Source: CALBPI01 sp942491885
Lineage (GTDB): Bacteria; Pseudomonadota; Gammaproteobacteria; Steroidobacterales; Woeseiaceae
Assembly: GCA_942491885.1 (NCBI GenBank)
Contig: CALOCQ010000008.1
Span: 310,001-374,000, forward strand
Direction of reading: 5' to 3'
DNA: 64,000 bases
A model generated the notes under the pieces. The model made no database searches and was not told the origin of the DNA. It saw only the letters and a list, made by a program, of their open reading frames with translations. Within the stretch, counting starts at the first letter, position 1, and every line of letters starts with the position of its first letter. Positions 17,696-27,185 of the stretch are shown one piece after another. Made by a program: the position numbers and the translations under genes.

Positions 17696-18166
17696 GTGAT
17701 CAGCGATGAAATTGAAGCGCTGCTCGAGCCGGTTGTGGTTCGACTGGGCTACGAACTGGTCGACCTGGAGTACCAGTCCGCCGGCGCCAGCAAGGTGCTG
17801 CGGGTGTTTATCGACGGGCCGGATGGTATTGGTCTGGAAGATTGCGCGCGTGCAAGCAACCAGATTAGTGGTGTGCTCGACGTCGAGGATCCGATTCCGG
17901 GCGAGTACAGCCTTGAGGTCTCGTCGCCGGGTCTCGACAGGCCGCTACGCCGCGCTGAGCATTATGCGAAGTACGCGGGTGAAGAGATTAAGGTCGTGAT
18001 GGCGAAAGGCTTTGCCGGGCGACGCAGATTGAAGGGCCGGCTTACCGGTCTTGAGGACGAACAAGTGGTGTTGGTGGTTGATGGCGATACGCATCGGCTG
18101 CCATTGAACAGGATCGAATCAGCACGCCTGGTGCCGGATTTTTCAGCCGGCGGAAAGGCGAAGTAG
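17696..18166 (+). CDS. rimP: Ribosome maturation factor RimP
   Basis: Binds the 30S subunit during late assembly, helping S12 and neighbouring proteins dock. The GTG at 17696 is preceded by AGGAAAGG and gives 156 residues, the usual size. Recognisable blocks are LGYELVDLEYQSAGASKVLR, FIDGPDGIGLEDCARASNQI and DPIPGEYSLEVSSPGLDRPL. The C-terminal SH3-like domain follows. First gene of the operon that continues with nusA eight bases downstream. Confidence 0.95.
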   Translation: MISDEIEALLEPVVVRLGYELVDLEYQSAGASKVLRVFIDGPDGIGLEDCARASNQISGVLDVEDPIPGEYSLEVSSPGLDRPLRRAEHYAKYAGEEIKVVMAKGFAGRRRLKGRLTGLEDEQVVLVVDGDTHRLPLNRIESARLVPDFSAGGKAK

Positions 18167-18174
18167 AGCGAATT

Positions 18175-19677
18175 ATGAATAAAGAGATGTTGATGGTGAT
18201 CGAGGCCGTTTCCAACGAGAAAGGCGTCGAACGCGAGATCATTTTTGATGCAATGGAAGCGGCGCTGGCGTCTGCGACCCGCAAGCGTCACGGAGAAGAT
18301 ATCGAGGTACGGGTAGCGATCGATCGCGAAACCGGCGACTACGATACGTTCCGCCGCTGGAGGGTTTTCGCGGATGACTCGACCGAGCTTGAAACGCCGG
18401 ATCACGAGCTGCGCATGATCGATGCCGTCGATATCGACGAGAACGCGGAGGTTGATGGCTTCGTGGAAGTGCCCATCGAATCAGTAGACTTTGGCCGTAT
18501 CGCTGCACAGACTGCCAAGCAGGTTATTGTGCAACGTGTCAGGGAAGCCGAGCGCCAGAAGATCGTTGAGGAATTTGAAGGCCGCGTTGATGAAATGCTC
18601 AGTGGTCTCGTCAAGCGCGTTGACCGCAACGGCGTGTACGTTGACCTTGGCGGCACCGCCGAGGGCTTTATTCCGCGCGAGAATATGTTGCCGCGTGAGC
18701 CGGTTCGCCAGCACGACCGTATCAAGGCGCGTCTTATTGAGGTGCGCTCGGAGCCGCGCGGCCCACAATTGTTCATGAGCCGCACGGCACCGGATTTTCT
18801 GGTCGATCTGTTCAAACTTGAAGTGCCGGAAGTCGGCCAGGGGCTGATCGAGATTCTTGGCGCTGCACGCGACCCGGGGCTGCGCGCGAAGATTGCGGTC
18901 AAGAGCAATGACACACGTATCGATCCGGTCGGCGCTTGCGTCGGTATGCGCGGATCACGCGTGCAGGCGGTCTCCAACGAGCTGGCCGGCGAGCGTGTGG
19001 ACATCATTCTTTGGGATGAAAACCCGGCGCAATTCGTGGTCAATGCCATGTCACCGGCGGAAGTTGTCTCGATCGTTGTCGACGAAGACAAGCACAGCAT
19101 GGATATCGCCGTAGACGAAGACAAGCTGTCGCAGGCTATCGGTCGCGGCGGCCAGAATATTCGTCTGGCAAGCGAGTTGAGCGGTTGGGAGCTCAACGTG
19201 ATGACCGAGGCGGACGCGGACGCGAAGAGCGAAGCCGAGATGCGCGAGTTGTCGCAGGTGTTCTGTGAGCAGTTGGATGTCGATGAAGAGATCGCAATGA
19301 TTCTGGTCCAGGAAGGCTTTTCCACGATCGAAGAAATCGCCTACGTCCCGGCGTCTGAGCTCGCGGCGATCGAAGAATTCGATGAAGACATGGTCGAGGA
19401 GCTGCGAAGTCGTGCGCGTGACGTGTTGCTGACACAAGCAATCGCCAAGGAAGAGGTCATCGAAACGGCCGAGCCTGCGGCAGACATGTTTGATGTCGAA
19501 GGCATGACGGACGAGCTCGCCGCGCAGTTGGCCTCAAAAGGTATATCGACCCGCGATGATCTCGCGGAGCAGGCAACCGATGAGCTGGTGGAAATCCTTG
19601 ATATGGAAGAAGCCGAAGCGGGCGAGCTGATTATGGCGGCACGCGCTCACTGGTTTGCGGACGAAGAACAAGCGTAG
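18175..19677 (+). CDS. nusA: Transcription termination/antitermination factor NusA
   Basis: Binds RNA polymerase and controls pausing, termination and antitermination. The 500 residues are the normal length for the long proteobacterial form. In order: an N-terminal polymerase-binding domain; an S1 domain near residues 140-200 (GLVKRVDRNGVYVDLGGTAE); and two KH domains near 200-350, including DPVGACVGMRGSRVQAV and GRGGQNIRLASELSGWELNV. Two acidic helix-hairpin-helix repeats near 360-500 follow, which in E. coli contact the alpha subunit. The leader hairpins upstream fit autoregulation by NusA. Confidence 0.97.
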   Translation: MNKEMLMVIEAVSNEKGVEREIIFDAMEAALASATRKRHGEDIEVRVAIDRETGDYDTFRRWRVFADDSTELETPDHELRMIDAVDIDENAEVDGFVEVPIESVDFGRIAAQTAKQVIVQRVREAERQKIVEEFEGRVDEMLSGLVKRVDRNGVYVDLGGTAEGFIPRENMLPREPVRQHDRIKARLIEVRSEPRGPQLFMSRTAPDFLVDLFKLEVPEVGQGLIEILGAARDPGLRAKIAVKSNDTRIDPVGACVGMRGSRVQAVSNELAGERVDIILWDENPAQFVVNAMSPAEVVSIVVDEDKHSMDIAVDEDKLSQAIGRGGQNIRLASELSGWELNVMTEADADAKSEAEMRELSQVFCEQLDVDEEIAMILVQEGFSTIEEIAYVPASELAAIEEFDEDMVEELRSRARDVLLTQAIAKEEVIETAEPAADMFDVEGMTDELAAQLASKGISTRDDLAEQATDELVEILDMEEAEAGELIMAARAHWFADEEQA

Positions 19678-19709
19678 TAGCACACTCGCTCTAACGCGGA
19701 GAAACATAG

Positions 19710-22199
19710 ATGGCTAATGTGACAGTCTCACAATTCGCTGAAGTACTTAAAGTACCGGTGGACAAACTTCTGGTGCAGCTCGACGAGGCTGGCATCAAGG
19801 TTACCGGTGCCGATGACACAATCAGTGATGATGCCAAGATGGAGCTGCTCGGCTATCTGCGCCGACAGCACGGCAAAGACGAAACGAAACTGGCTGGGGC
19901 GCCGCGTAAGATTACGCTCAAGCGTAAATCGCAGTCAGAGTTGCGGATGGCCGGCAATAAGGGCAGTGCTCGCACCGTCGCCGTCGAGGTACGTAAGAAA
20001 CGTACGTACGTGAAGCGCGATGTTCTCGAAGAAAAGGCGAAGGCTCAACAGGAAGAGTTGGACCAGGTTAAGGCCGAGCGCGAAGCCGAAGCGGAATCGC
20101 GCAAGGCAGAACAGCAAGCCGCCGAAGTGCGTGCTGTCGAGGAGCGCGAGCGTGAGGAACGCGAGGCCGAGGAGGAGGCGCGTCGTCGGGCTGACGAGAT
20201 CGAGCAGCGCAAAGCCGCAGCCGAACAGGCCGAGCAGCAGCGTCGCAAGGATCAGGAAGCGCGCGAACGTGCCGAGCGCGAAGCGCAGAAAGACAAAACC
20301 AAATACGGGCGCAAGCAGCTGCATGTCGCCGGTGATAAGAGCGGTCGTCGTAAACGTAAGAAGCCGGCCGGGCGTCGTCGTCCGGGCAACGTTAACGTCG
20401 AGTCGACGCATGGATTTGAGCGCCCAACAGCGCCGGTCATCCGCGAAGTCAGCATTCCCGACACCATTACGGTCGCTGAACTGGCACAGAAAATGGCCGT
20501 CAAAGCACCCGAGGTCATTAAGGCTTTGATGGGCATGGGCGCGATGGTGACGATCAACCAGGTCATCGATCAGGACACCGCGACGCTGGTCGTCGAGGAA
20601 CTTGGTCACACCGCGGTGGCCGCTAAGGAAAGCAGTGTCGATGACGATCTGCTGGCGACCGTTACTGAGAAGAACGAAGGCGAAGAAACATCGCGCCCAC
20701 CGGTCGTTACGATCATGGGCCACGTCGACCACGGCAAGACATCGCTGCTGGATCATATTCGCAGCTCTCGCGTGACGTCGGGCGAAGCGGGCGGTATTAC
20801 GCAGCATATTGGTGCCTACAAGGTCGCCACCGAAAACGGCGAGATCTGTTTCCTCGATACACCGGGACACGCCGCGTTTACCGCGATGCGTGCACGCGGC
20901 GCTCAGGCGACCGATATCGTCATACTGGTTGTCGCGGCTGACGATGGCGTGATGCCACAGACGATTGAGGCCATCAAGCACTCGAAAGCGGCGGGCGTCC
21001 CGATCGTTGTCGCGGTCAACAAGATCGACCGTGAAAACGCCGATCCTGAGCGCGTACGTACCGAGCTGTCACAACACGAAGTTATCCCGGATGACTGGGG
21101 CGGCGAAAGCCAGTTTGTAAATGTGTCTGCAATCACCGGCGAGGGTGTGGATGCGCTACTCGAGGCCGTGCTGTTGCAGGCAGAAGTGATGGACCTTAAA
21201 GCAATCGCTGTCGGGCATGCGCGCGGCGTTGTCGTCGAAGGCAGTCTCGAGAAAGGTCGCGGCGCGGTCGCGACGGTACTCGTGCAGTCCGGCACGCTGA
21301 AGCAAGGCGACTATATCCTGGCGGGTGAGGAATACGGCCGTATCCGGGCAATGTTCGACGAGGCACAACAGCCCATCGATCACGCCGGACCATCAACGCC
21401 TGTCGTTGTGCTCGGCTTGTCCGGCGTGCCGGCCCCAGGCGATGAAATGCTGGCGCTGGAGGATGACAAGAAAGCACGTGAGGTCGCCGAGTTCCGCCAG
21501 TCTCGTGCGCGCGATACGAAGCTTGCACAGCAACAAGCGGCCAAGCTCGAGAATGTTTTCAGTCAGATGACAGACGGCGAGCAGGTTTCGGTTTCGCTGA
21601 TGATCAAGGCGGACGTCAACGGCAGTGCCGAAGCACTGAAAGACTCGCTGGTCGCGATCTCAAACGACGAAGTCAGCGTCAACGTGATTTCGAGCGGTGT
21701 CGGCGGCATCACAGAGTCGGATATCGCGCTGGCGCAGGCATCGAGCGCGATTATTATCGGCTTCAATGTGCGCGCCGATGCGGCGGCCCGAAACCTGATC
21801 AAGGAATCGGAAGTCGATGTGCGCTATTACAGCATCATTTATGAAGCAATCGACGACGTGAAGGCGGCCGTCTCCGGCCTCTTGTCACCGGAAGTCCGCG
21901 AGCAGATTGTTGGTCTGGCCGAAGTTCGCGAAGTGTTCAGCTCACCGAAGCTCGGCAATGTCGCGGGTTGCATGGTTGCCGATGGCTACGTGCGTCGCGC
22001 ACTGCCGATTCGTGTCCTGCGCGAAAACGTCGTGATCTATGAGGGCGAGCTGGAATCGTTGCGCCGCTTCAAAGATGATGTCAATGAAGTTCGTGCGGGC
22101 ACCGAGTGCGGCATCGGTGTGAAAAACTACAACGATGTTAAGCCGGGTGACCAGATCGAGTGCTTCGAGCGCGTCGAATACGCGCGTACGATCGAGTGA
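19710..22199 (+). CDS. infB: Translation initiation factor IF-2
   Basis: GTPase that delivers initiator tRNA-fMet to the ribosome, 829 residues. Residues 1-55 form an IF2N domain (SQFAEVLKVPVDKLLVQLDE). Residues 100-200 are a highly charged Lys/Glu/Arg/Ala coil typical of this factor. A second IF2N-type segment (ITVAELAQKMAVKAPEVIKA) precedes the G domain, which has GHVDHGKTSLLD, DTPGHAAFTAMRARGAQATD and VNKIDRENAD. The C-terminal domains are complete. The gene also has an antisense open frame, an artefact of codon bias. Confidence 0.98.
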   Translation: MANVTVSQFAEVLKVPVDKLLVQLDEAGIKVTGADDTISDDAKMELLGYLRRQHGKDETKLAGAPRKITLKRKSQSELRMAGNKGSARTVAVEVRKKRTYVKRDVLEEKAKAQQEELDQVKAEREAEAESRKAEQQAAEVRAVEEREREEREAEEEARRRADEIEQRKAAAEQAEQQRRKDQEARERAEREAQKDKTKYGRKQLHVAGDKSGRRKRKKPAGRRRPGNVNVESTHGFERPTAPVIREVSIPDTITVAELAQKMAVKAPEVIKALMGMGAMVTINQVIDQDTATLVVEELGHTAVAAKESSVDDDLLATVTEKNEGEETSRPPVVTIMGHVDHGKTSLLDHIRSSRVTSGEAGGITQHIGAYKVATENGEICFLDTPGHAAFTAMRARGAQATDIVILVVAADDGVMPQTIEAIKHSKAAGVPIVVAVNKIDRENADPERVRTELSQHEVIPDDWGGESQFVNVSAITGEGVDALLEAVLLQAEVMDLKAIAVGHARGVVVEGSLEKGRGAVATVLVQSGTLKQGDYILAGEEYGRIRAMFDEAQQPIDHAGPSTPVVVLGLSGVPAPGDEMLALEDDKKAREVAEFRQSRARDTKLAQQQAAKLENVFSQMTDGEQVSVSLMIKADVNGSAEALKDSLVAISNDEVSVNVISSGVGGITESDIALAQASSAIIIGFNVRADAAARNLIKESEVDVRYYSIIYEAIDDVKAAVSGLLSPEVREQIVGLAEVREVFSSPKLGNVAGCMVADGYVRRALPIRVLRENVVIYEGELESLRRFKDDVNEVRAGTECGIGVKNYNDVKPGDQIECFERVEYARTIE

Positions 22200-22211
22200 T
22201 CGGGCTGATTC

Positions 22212-22604
22212 GTGGCACGTGACTATCCACGCCACTCGCGGTTAGGCGGGCAAATTCAGCGGGTGCTGAACGAGCTGTTGCGTTTTGAGAGCAAAGACCC
22301 TCGTCTTGAGGGCGTCAGCGTAACTGCGGTTGATTTGTCACGTGACCTGTCGGTTGCGCGCGTTTATTTCTCCATGTTGCACCCGGATGCCGACCCGGAG
22401 CCGGTCGCTGCCGGCTTGCAGAGCGCGGCCGGCTTTCTGCGTAGCCGTCTGGGTCGTGAGCTAAGTGTGCGCCACGTACCGGAATTACGTTTCGAGCACG
22501 ACGACAGCGTCGCACGTGGTTTTCATCTGAGTGACCTGATCGCCAAGAGCAACGCACCAAAGCGCAACGACGACACAAGCGGCGGAGATGACGACGCCAG
22601 CTAG
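22212..22604 (+). CDS. rbfA: Ribosome-binding factor A
   Basis: KH-like 30S assembly factor that matures the 5' end of 16S rRNA. The GTG start at 22212 gives 130 residues. Core motifs are RLGGQIQRVLNELL near the N terminus, DPRLEGVSVTAVDLSRDLSV in the middle and VPELRFEHDDSVARG near residue 95. The tail is Asp-rich. It lies 12 bases after infB and overlaps the truB start by 17 bases. Confidence 0.95.
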   Translation: MARDYPRHSRLGGQIQRVLNELLRFESKDPRLEGVSVTAVDLSRDLSVARVYFSMLHPDADPEPVAAGLQSAAGFLRSRLGRELSVRHVPELRFEHDDSVARGFHLSDLIAKSNAPKRNDDTSGGDDDAS

Positions 22605-23523
22605 TAGTGCGCCGAAGCGTGACGTCCACGGTATTGTGTTGCTGGATAAGCCCCTCGGTGTAAGCTCGAATCGGGCGCTGCAAATTGCCAAGCGTATATT
22701 TCGCGCCAAAAAGGCCGGTCACACCGGCAGCCTGGATCCGCAGGCGACCGGCATGCTGCCGATTTGTTTTGGCGATGCCACACGTTTGTCCCAACTGCTG
22801 CTCGATGCCGACAAGCGCTATACGGTAACCGCGTCTCTGGGTGCCCGGTCGTCGACGGGTGATCGCGAGGGTGAAAAGCTGGAGCACGCAGCAATACCGT
22901 TGCTCGATCGGGCGGGTTGGCAGGCGATCGCGGACACATTCGTTGGCGATATCATGCAGATTCCACCCATGTACTCGGCGCTTAAACACAGCGGTAAGCG
23001 CCTCTATGAGCTCGCGCGCGCGGGGCAAGAGGTCGCGCGACCGCCGCGGCCGGTAACCATCCACGCGCTTGAGGTCGTCGCTATTGATGCGCAGGGCCTG
23101 CATCTTGATGTGACCTGCTCAAAAGGCACCTATATCCGTACGCTGGTAGAAGATATTGCTGTCGCAGCGGGAACGCTGGCGTGGACCGCAGCATTGCGGC
23201 GCGTGGCTGTTGCGCCGTTCGGCCAGTCGATGACAACTATTGACGCTCTGGAGGCAGAGGACGGCGACCTGCACGCTCTGGACAGTCTGTTGCTTGCCGC
23301 GGATGAGGCTATACCCGGCTGGCCAACGGTCTCGCTCGACAGCGAGATGGCCAGGCGATTTTGCCTCGGGCAGCGTCTGCCTGTCGAAGGCTTGTTGAGT
23401 GCAGACTATCGTTGCTATGGCCCGGGCGGGCTGTTTCTGGGCACCGGTTCAAGCGAGACCGATGGCGTACTCAGGCCTCGGCGGGTCATGACGGGCGCCC
23501 AATCCAGTGTTCTGGGCAAATAG
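22588..23523 (+). CDS. truB: tRNA pseudouridine(55) synthase TruB
   Basis: Makes pseudouridine 55 in the T loop of tRNAs. It has 311 residues starting at ATG 22588 inside the end of rbfA. The N-terminal GIVLLDKPLGVSSNRAL and HTGSLDPQATGMLPICFG carry the family signature, with the catalytic Asp in SLDPxATG near residue 48. SCSKGTYIRTLVEDI-like text (CSKGTYIRTLVEDIAVAAG) appears near residue 180. A C-terminal PUA-like segment follows. Confidence 0.96.
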   Translation: MTTPASSAPKRDVHGIVLLDKPLGVSSNRALQIAKRIFRAKKAGHTGSLDPQATGMLPICFGDATRLSQLLLDADKRYTVTASLGARSSTGDREGEKLEHAAIPLLDRAGWQAIADTFVGDIMQIPPMYSALKHSGKRLYELARAGQEVARPPRPVTIHALEVVAIDAQGLHLDVTCSKGTYIRTLVEDIAVAAGTLAWTAALRRVAVAPFGQSMTTIDALEAEDGDLHALDSLLLAADEAIPGWPTVSLDSEMARRFCLGQRLPVEGLLSADYRCYGPGGLFLGTGSSETDGVLRPRRVMTGAQSSVLGK

Positions 23524-23530
23524 CACCTGC

Positions 23531-23563
23531 CAATCCCTGCATTTACGCCAAAACAGGGATTGT
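23531..23563 (+). terminator. Hairpin between truB and rpsO
   Basis: CAATCCCTG (23531-23539) and CAGGGATTG (23554-23562) pair perfectly over nine bases around a 14-base loop, followed by TTT. It could weakly terminate or process the truB transcript. It overlaps the -35 region of the rpsO promoter. Confidence 0.5.
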
Positions 23564-23589
23564 TTCGACCTTGTTTCACGCGTTACAAT
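23560..23589 (+). promoter_or_regulatory. Internal promoter of rpsO-pnp
   Basis: TTGTTT at 23560-23565 and TACAAT at 23584-23589 with an 18-base spacer. The sequence TACAATAGGCGGCT also follows at the rimP promoter. A separate promoter ahead of rpsO is known in E. coli. Confidence 0.65.
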
Positions 23590-23636
23590 AGGCGGCTGAT
23601 TAAGGCCAATATTTAAAGTACCGGAGTTTTTGGATC

Positions 23637-23906
23637 ATGCCACTCACCACCGAACGGAAAAACAGCATAGTTGCGGACTACCGCCGCGACGATAAAGATA
23701 CCGGATCGCCTGAAGTACAGGTTGCGCTGCTTTCCGCCCGTATCTCGGATCTTACGGGTCACTTCAATTCGCACAAGAAAGATCACCATTCGCGTCTGGG
23801 TCTTCTGAAAATGGTTAACAAGCGCCGCAAGCTGCTTGATTACCTTAAGAAGACGGACCAGGACCGCTATTTGGAACTGATCAAAAGACTCGGGTTGCGT
23901 CGCTAG
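23637..23906 (+). CDS. rpsO: 30S ribosomal protein S15
   Basis: Primary 16S rRNA-binding protein of the small subunit, 89 residues as usual. Clear blocks: DKDTGSPEVQVALLSARIS, LTGHFNSHKKDHHSRLGLL, KMVNKRRKLLDYLKKTD and the C-terminal YLELIKRLGLRR. The ATG at 23637 has GGAG (23622-23625) upstream. It is followed by a strong hairpin before pnp. Confidence 0.98.
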   Translation: MPLTTERKNSIVADYRRDDKDTGSPEVQVALLSARISDLTGHFNSHKKDHHSRLGLLKMVNKRRKLLDYLKKTDQDRYLELIKRLGLRR

Positions 23907-23944
23907 GATTTGGCGGCGAGTTTCTGAGTCAGGTAATCGAATAT

Positions 23945-23990
23945 CACGCCCCTGTTTATGGTTTGCGCCGGAACAGGGGCGTGGTTTTTT
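23945..23990 (+). terminator. Strong hairpin between rpsO and pnp
   Basis: CACGCCCCTGTT (23945-23956) pairs perfectly with AACAGGGGCGTG (23972-23983) and is followed by GTTTTTT. It fits an intrinsic terminator after rpsO. In E. coli the same interval holds an RNase III processing hairpin for pnp autoregulation. Partial readthrough into pnp is likely, as no other promoter is obvious. Confidence 0.8.
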
Positions 23991-24019
23991 GTAAGGGTAA
24001 ATAAAAGTAAGGAATTAGC

Positions 24020-26126
24020 GTGAAGGCTATTAAGAAGACGTTCCAGTACGGTGACAATACGGTCACTCTCGAAACAGGCGAAGTTGCGCGCCAGGCAGAC
24101 GGCGCCATCATGGCAAGCATTGGCGACACCGTCGTGCTGGTCACTGCAGTGGGTCGCAAGAAAGCAGATCCCGGCAGAGACTTTTTCCCGTTGACGATCA
24201 ACTATCAGGAAAAAACCTACGCTGCAGGCAAGATCCCTGGCGGGTTCTTCAAGCGCGAAGGGCGCCCCAGCGAAAAAGAAACGCTGGTTTGTCGCCTGAT
24301 TGATCGACCATTGCGTCCGCTGTTCCCGAAAGGCTTCAAAAACGAAGTCCAGGTCATCGCCACGGTGATCTCGCTGGACCCGGAGATTGATCCGGATATT
24401 CCGGCCATGCTGGGCGCATCAGCCGCGCTGGCTATTTCCGGCATGCCGTTCCAGGGCCCTATCGGCGCTGCACGCGTTGGTTATATCAACGGCGAATACG
24501 TACTCAACCCGTCAACCAGCGCGCTTGCTGAATCCAAGCTCGATCTCGTCGTCGCCGGTACCGATTCGGCCGTACTGATGGTTGAGTCCGAGGCGGATCG
24601 CCTTGCGGAAGACGTGATGCTGGGTGGCGTTGTCTTTGGCCACGACCAAATGCAGGTTGCTATCAAGGCAATCAACGAGCTGGCCGCAGAAGCTTCCAAA
24701 CCTTCCTGGAACTGGGAAGCGCCGGAAGAAGACGCGACGCTGGCCGGTAAAGTGGCCGAGCTCGCAACGGCCGGTTTGACAGATGCTTACCAGATCACTG
24801 AGAAGCAGGATCGTCAGGAAAAAGTACGCGAAGCCAAAGGTGCGGCGATCGAAGCGCTGGCCGGTGGTGACGACGCTGAATATTCAGCGGAAGAAGTCGG
24901 CGGTGCGCTGAACAAACTTGAGAAAACAATCGTACGCGGCCGTGTTATCGACGGTAAACCGCGTATCGATGGTCGCGACACGAAAACAGTCCGCCCGATT
25001 ACAACCAAAGTCAGCGTTTTGCCGCGTACCCACGGGTCAGCGCTGTTCACGCGTGGTGAGACTCAGGCTATTGTTGTTGCGACGCTGGGCACCGGTCGCG
25101 ATGCGCAGATCATCGATGCGCTCGCAGGTGAGCGTCGCGAGCCGTTCATGTTGCATTACAACTTCCCTCCGTACTGTGTCGGTGAGACGGGCTTCGTCGG
25201 TTCGCCGAAGCGTCGTGAAATCGGCCACGGCAAGCTGGCACGTCGCGGTATCCAGGCCGTGATGCCGACGATCGAAGAGTTCCCGTACGTTATTCGTCTG
25301 GTCTCTGAAATCACCGAATCAAACGGTTCCAGCTCGATGGCATCCGTCTGCGGTTCAAGCATGGCACTGATGGACGCTGGTGTGCCGATCAAGGCACCGG
25401 TCGCCGGTGTTGCGATGGGTCTTGTTAAAGAGGGCGACAAGTATGCCGTTCTGACCGACATCCTCGGCGACGAAGATCACCTTGGCGACATGGATTTCAA
25501 AGTTGCCGGTACAGACGACGGTGTTACGGCGCTGCAAATGGATATCAAGATCCAGGGCATCACCAAAGAAATCATGGAAAACGCGTTGTCACAGGCGCGT
25601 GAAGCGCGCTTGCATATCCTCGGCGAAATGGCCGGCACGATTGCCGAGTCACGCACCGAAATGTCTGACTGGGCGCCGACCATCATGACGTTGAAGATCG
25701 ATCCCGAGAAGATCCGCGATGTCATCGGTAAAGGCGGCGCGGTTATTCGCGCAATCACCGAAGAGACGGGCGCTACGGTCGACATCGACAACGATGGCAC
25801 GGTACGCATTGCGTCCGTCGACGGTGCGTCAGGGGGGTAAAGAGGCGCTGCGTCGCATCGAGCTGATTACCGCTGAAGTCGAAGTCGGCTCCATTTACGA
25901 TGGCCGCGTTGCCAAGCTGATGGACTTCGGTGCATTCGTCACGATCCTGCCGGGCCGGGACGGCCTCGTGCACATCTCGCAGATTTCCAACGAACGTGTG
26001 GAAAAGGTCAGCGATAAGCTGAACGAAGGCGATGTGGTACGGGTGAAAGTCCTCGAGGTCGACCGCCAGGGTCGCGTTCGCCTGAGCATGAAAGAAGTCG
26101 GCGAAAACGAAGAACCGGGCGCTTAA
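24020..26126 (+). CDS. pnp: Polynucleotide phosphorylase, broken by a one-base insertion before the S1 domain
   Basis: Phosphorolytic 3'-5' exoribonuclease and degradosome component. From GTG 24020 the frame covers both RNase PH domains (FFKREGRPSEKETLVCRLID, SSMASVCGSSMALMDAGVP) and the KH domain (KIRDVIGKGGAVIRAITEET). It then hits TAA at 25838 after a run of six G (25832-25837). With five G, reading continues Ser-Gly-Lys-Glu-Ala-Leu into the S1 domain (GSIYDGRVAKLMDFGAFVTI) and stops at 26126. Corrected length is 701 residues, normal for the family. If the shift were real the enzyme would lack its S1 RNA-binding domain. Confidence 0.95.
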
Positions 26127-26150
26127 TCCACGATCGTAGCGTCTGATAAG

Positions 26151-26179
26151 CCCGTCGCCGCAAGGCGGCGGGTTTTTTT
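26151..26179 (+). terminator. Intrinsic terminator after pnp
   Basis: CCCGTCGCC, loop GCAA, then GGCGGCGGG and seven T: a strong stem directly after the pnp stop, ending the rimP-to-pnp operon. The next gene is convergent. Confidence 0.92.
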
Positions 26180-26196
26180 GTGCCTGTTGGTTGTGT

Positions 26197-27183
26197 TTAT
26201 CGGTTTACGCTATCGCAGGCGTTGAAAAAGTCGACGATACGCCCCGGTAGCCATGGCTTCAGTTTGAACGGCGGCGCGCCGGTGACAAAGCCCACGTGCC
26301 CGCCATGGTCGCTGAGCTCGAGGGTTACTGACGACGCCAGCTCGTCTGCCGTCGGTATCATGTCTGCGCTCATGAAGGGGTCATCGATGGCATGCAGGAT
26401 CAGCGTTGGTTTTTCTATCGCTGCAAGAAACTGACGCGAGCTGGAAGCCGAATAATAGTGATCCTTACCATCAAAACCGTGCAGCGGTGCTGTGACGAGA
26501 TCATCAAATTGCTCGAATGTCGTCGTATTCATCGCGGCATCGTAGTCAAACGGTGCATCATCAGGTGCAAATTTCCGTACCAGTGCACGTTTCATGTTAC
26601 GCATTAAGTGCCACTGATAAAACTTTGAAAAACCACGGGAAATAGAGTCAGAGGCTTTCTGTAGTTCGAACGGCACGGAGACAGCCACGGCGGCGTTTAC
26701 GCGTGCACCGCCGCCATTTTCGCCCAGGTATTTGAGAAGTGCGTTGCCGCCTAGCGAGAAGCCTGCGATAAATATCGCGCTGTCGGCGAACTGTCGGGAG
26801 ACATGCTGTATGAAAAACTCGATGTCGCCGGTTTCGCCCGCATGGTAGCGACGTTGGAGCCGGTTGCGGTGATCGCCACAGTCGCGAAAATGCATCACGA
26901 CCGCATGCCAGCCGGCGTCGCCGGCAGCTTGCAACAGCCCGCGCGCATAGCTTGAGTCACTCGAGCCTTCGAGCCCGTGCAATACGATTACCACCGGTGC
27001 ATCGGCCGGTGCGTGATCACCGGCAAGCCAGTCAGCGGCCAATGTATCGCCGTCGGGCAGTGCAACCACTTCGCGGCGTTTGGTCGGGTTAGGCGTCGCC
27101 ACTAACCCCAAAGCCGGCATCAGCGTTTGCAGGTGACGATTCGAGAGTCCGGTGGCCGGGCGAAAAGGACCGGACGCAGTCAT
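26197..27183 (-). CDS. YheT-type alpha/beta hydrolase
   Basis: Serine hydrolase of the YheT/ABHD1-3 group, 328 residues, probably an esterase of unknown substrate. The N-terminal GLSNRHLQTLMPAL is a family hallmark. VIVLHGLEGSSDSSYARGLL carries the oxyanion-hole region and IAGFSLGGNALLKYLG holds the nucleophile Ser. An Asp near HAIDDPFM and a His in LSDHGGHVGFV complete a plausible triad. It ends three bases before phaR in the same direction, so the two are probably cotranscribed. Confidence 0.92.
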   Translation of the reverse strand: MTASGPFRPATGLSNRHLQTLMPALGLVATPNPTKRREVVALPDGDTLAADWLAGDHAPADAPVVIVLHGLEGSSDSSYARGLLQAAGDAGWHAVVMHFRDCGDHRNRLQRRYHAGETGDIEFFIQHVSRQFADSAIFIAGFSLGGNALLKYLGENGGGARVNAAVAVSVPFELQKASDSISRGFSKFYQWHLMRNMKRALVRKFAPDDAPFDYDAAMNTTTFEQFDDLVTAPLHGFDGKDHYYSASSSRQFLAAIEKPTLILHAIDDPFMSADMIPTADELASSVTLELSDHGGHVGFVTGAPPFKLKPWLPGRIVDFFNACDSVNR

Positions 27184-27185
27184 GC

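Noticed and set aside
19935..20981. 348-residue minus-strand frame opposite infB
   Set aside because: Infers from codon bias of the charged IF-2 linker; the plus-strand gene is unambiguous and the antisense text resembles no protein.
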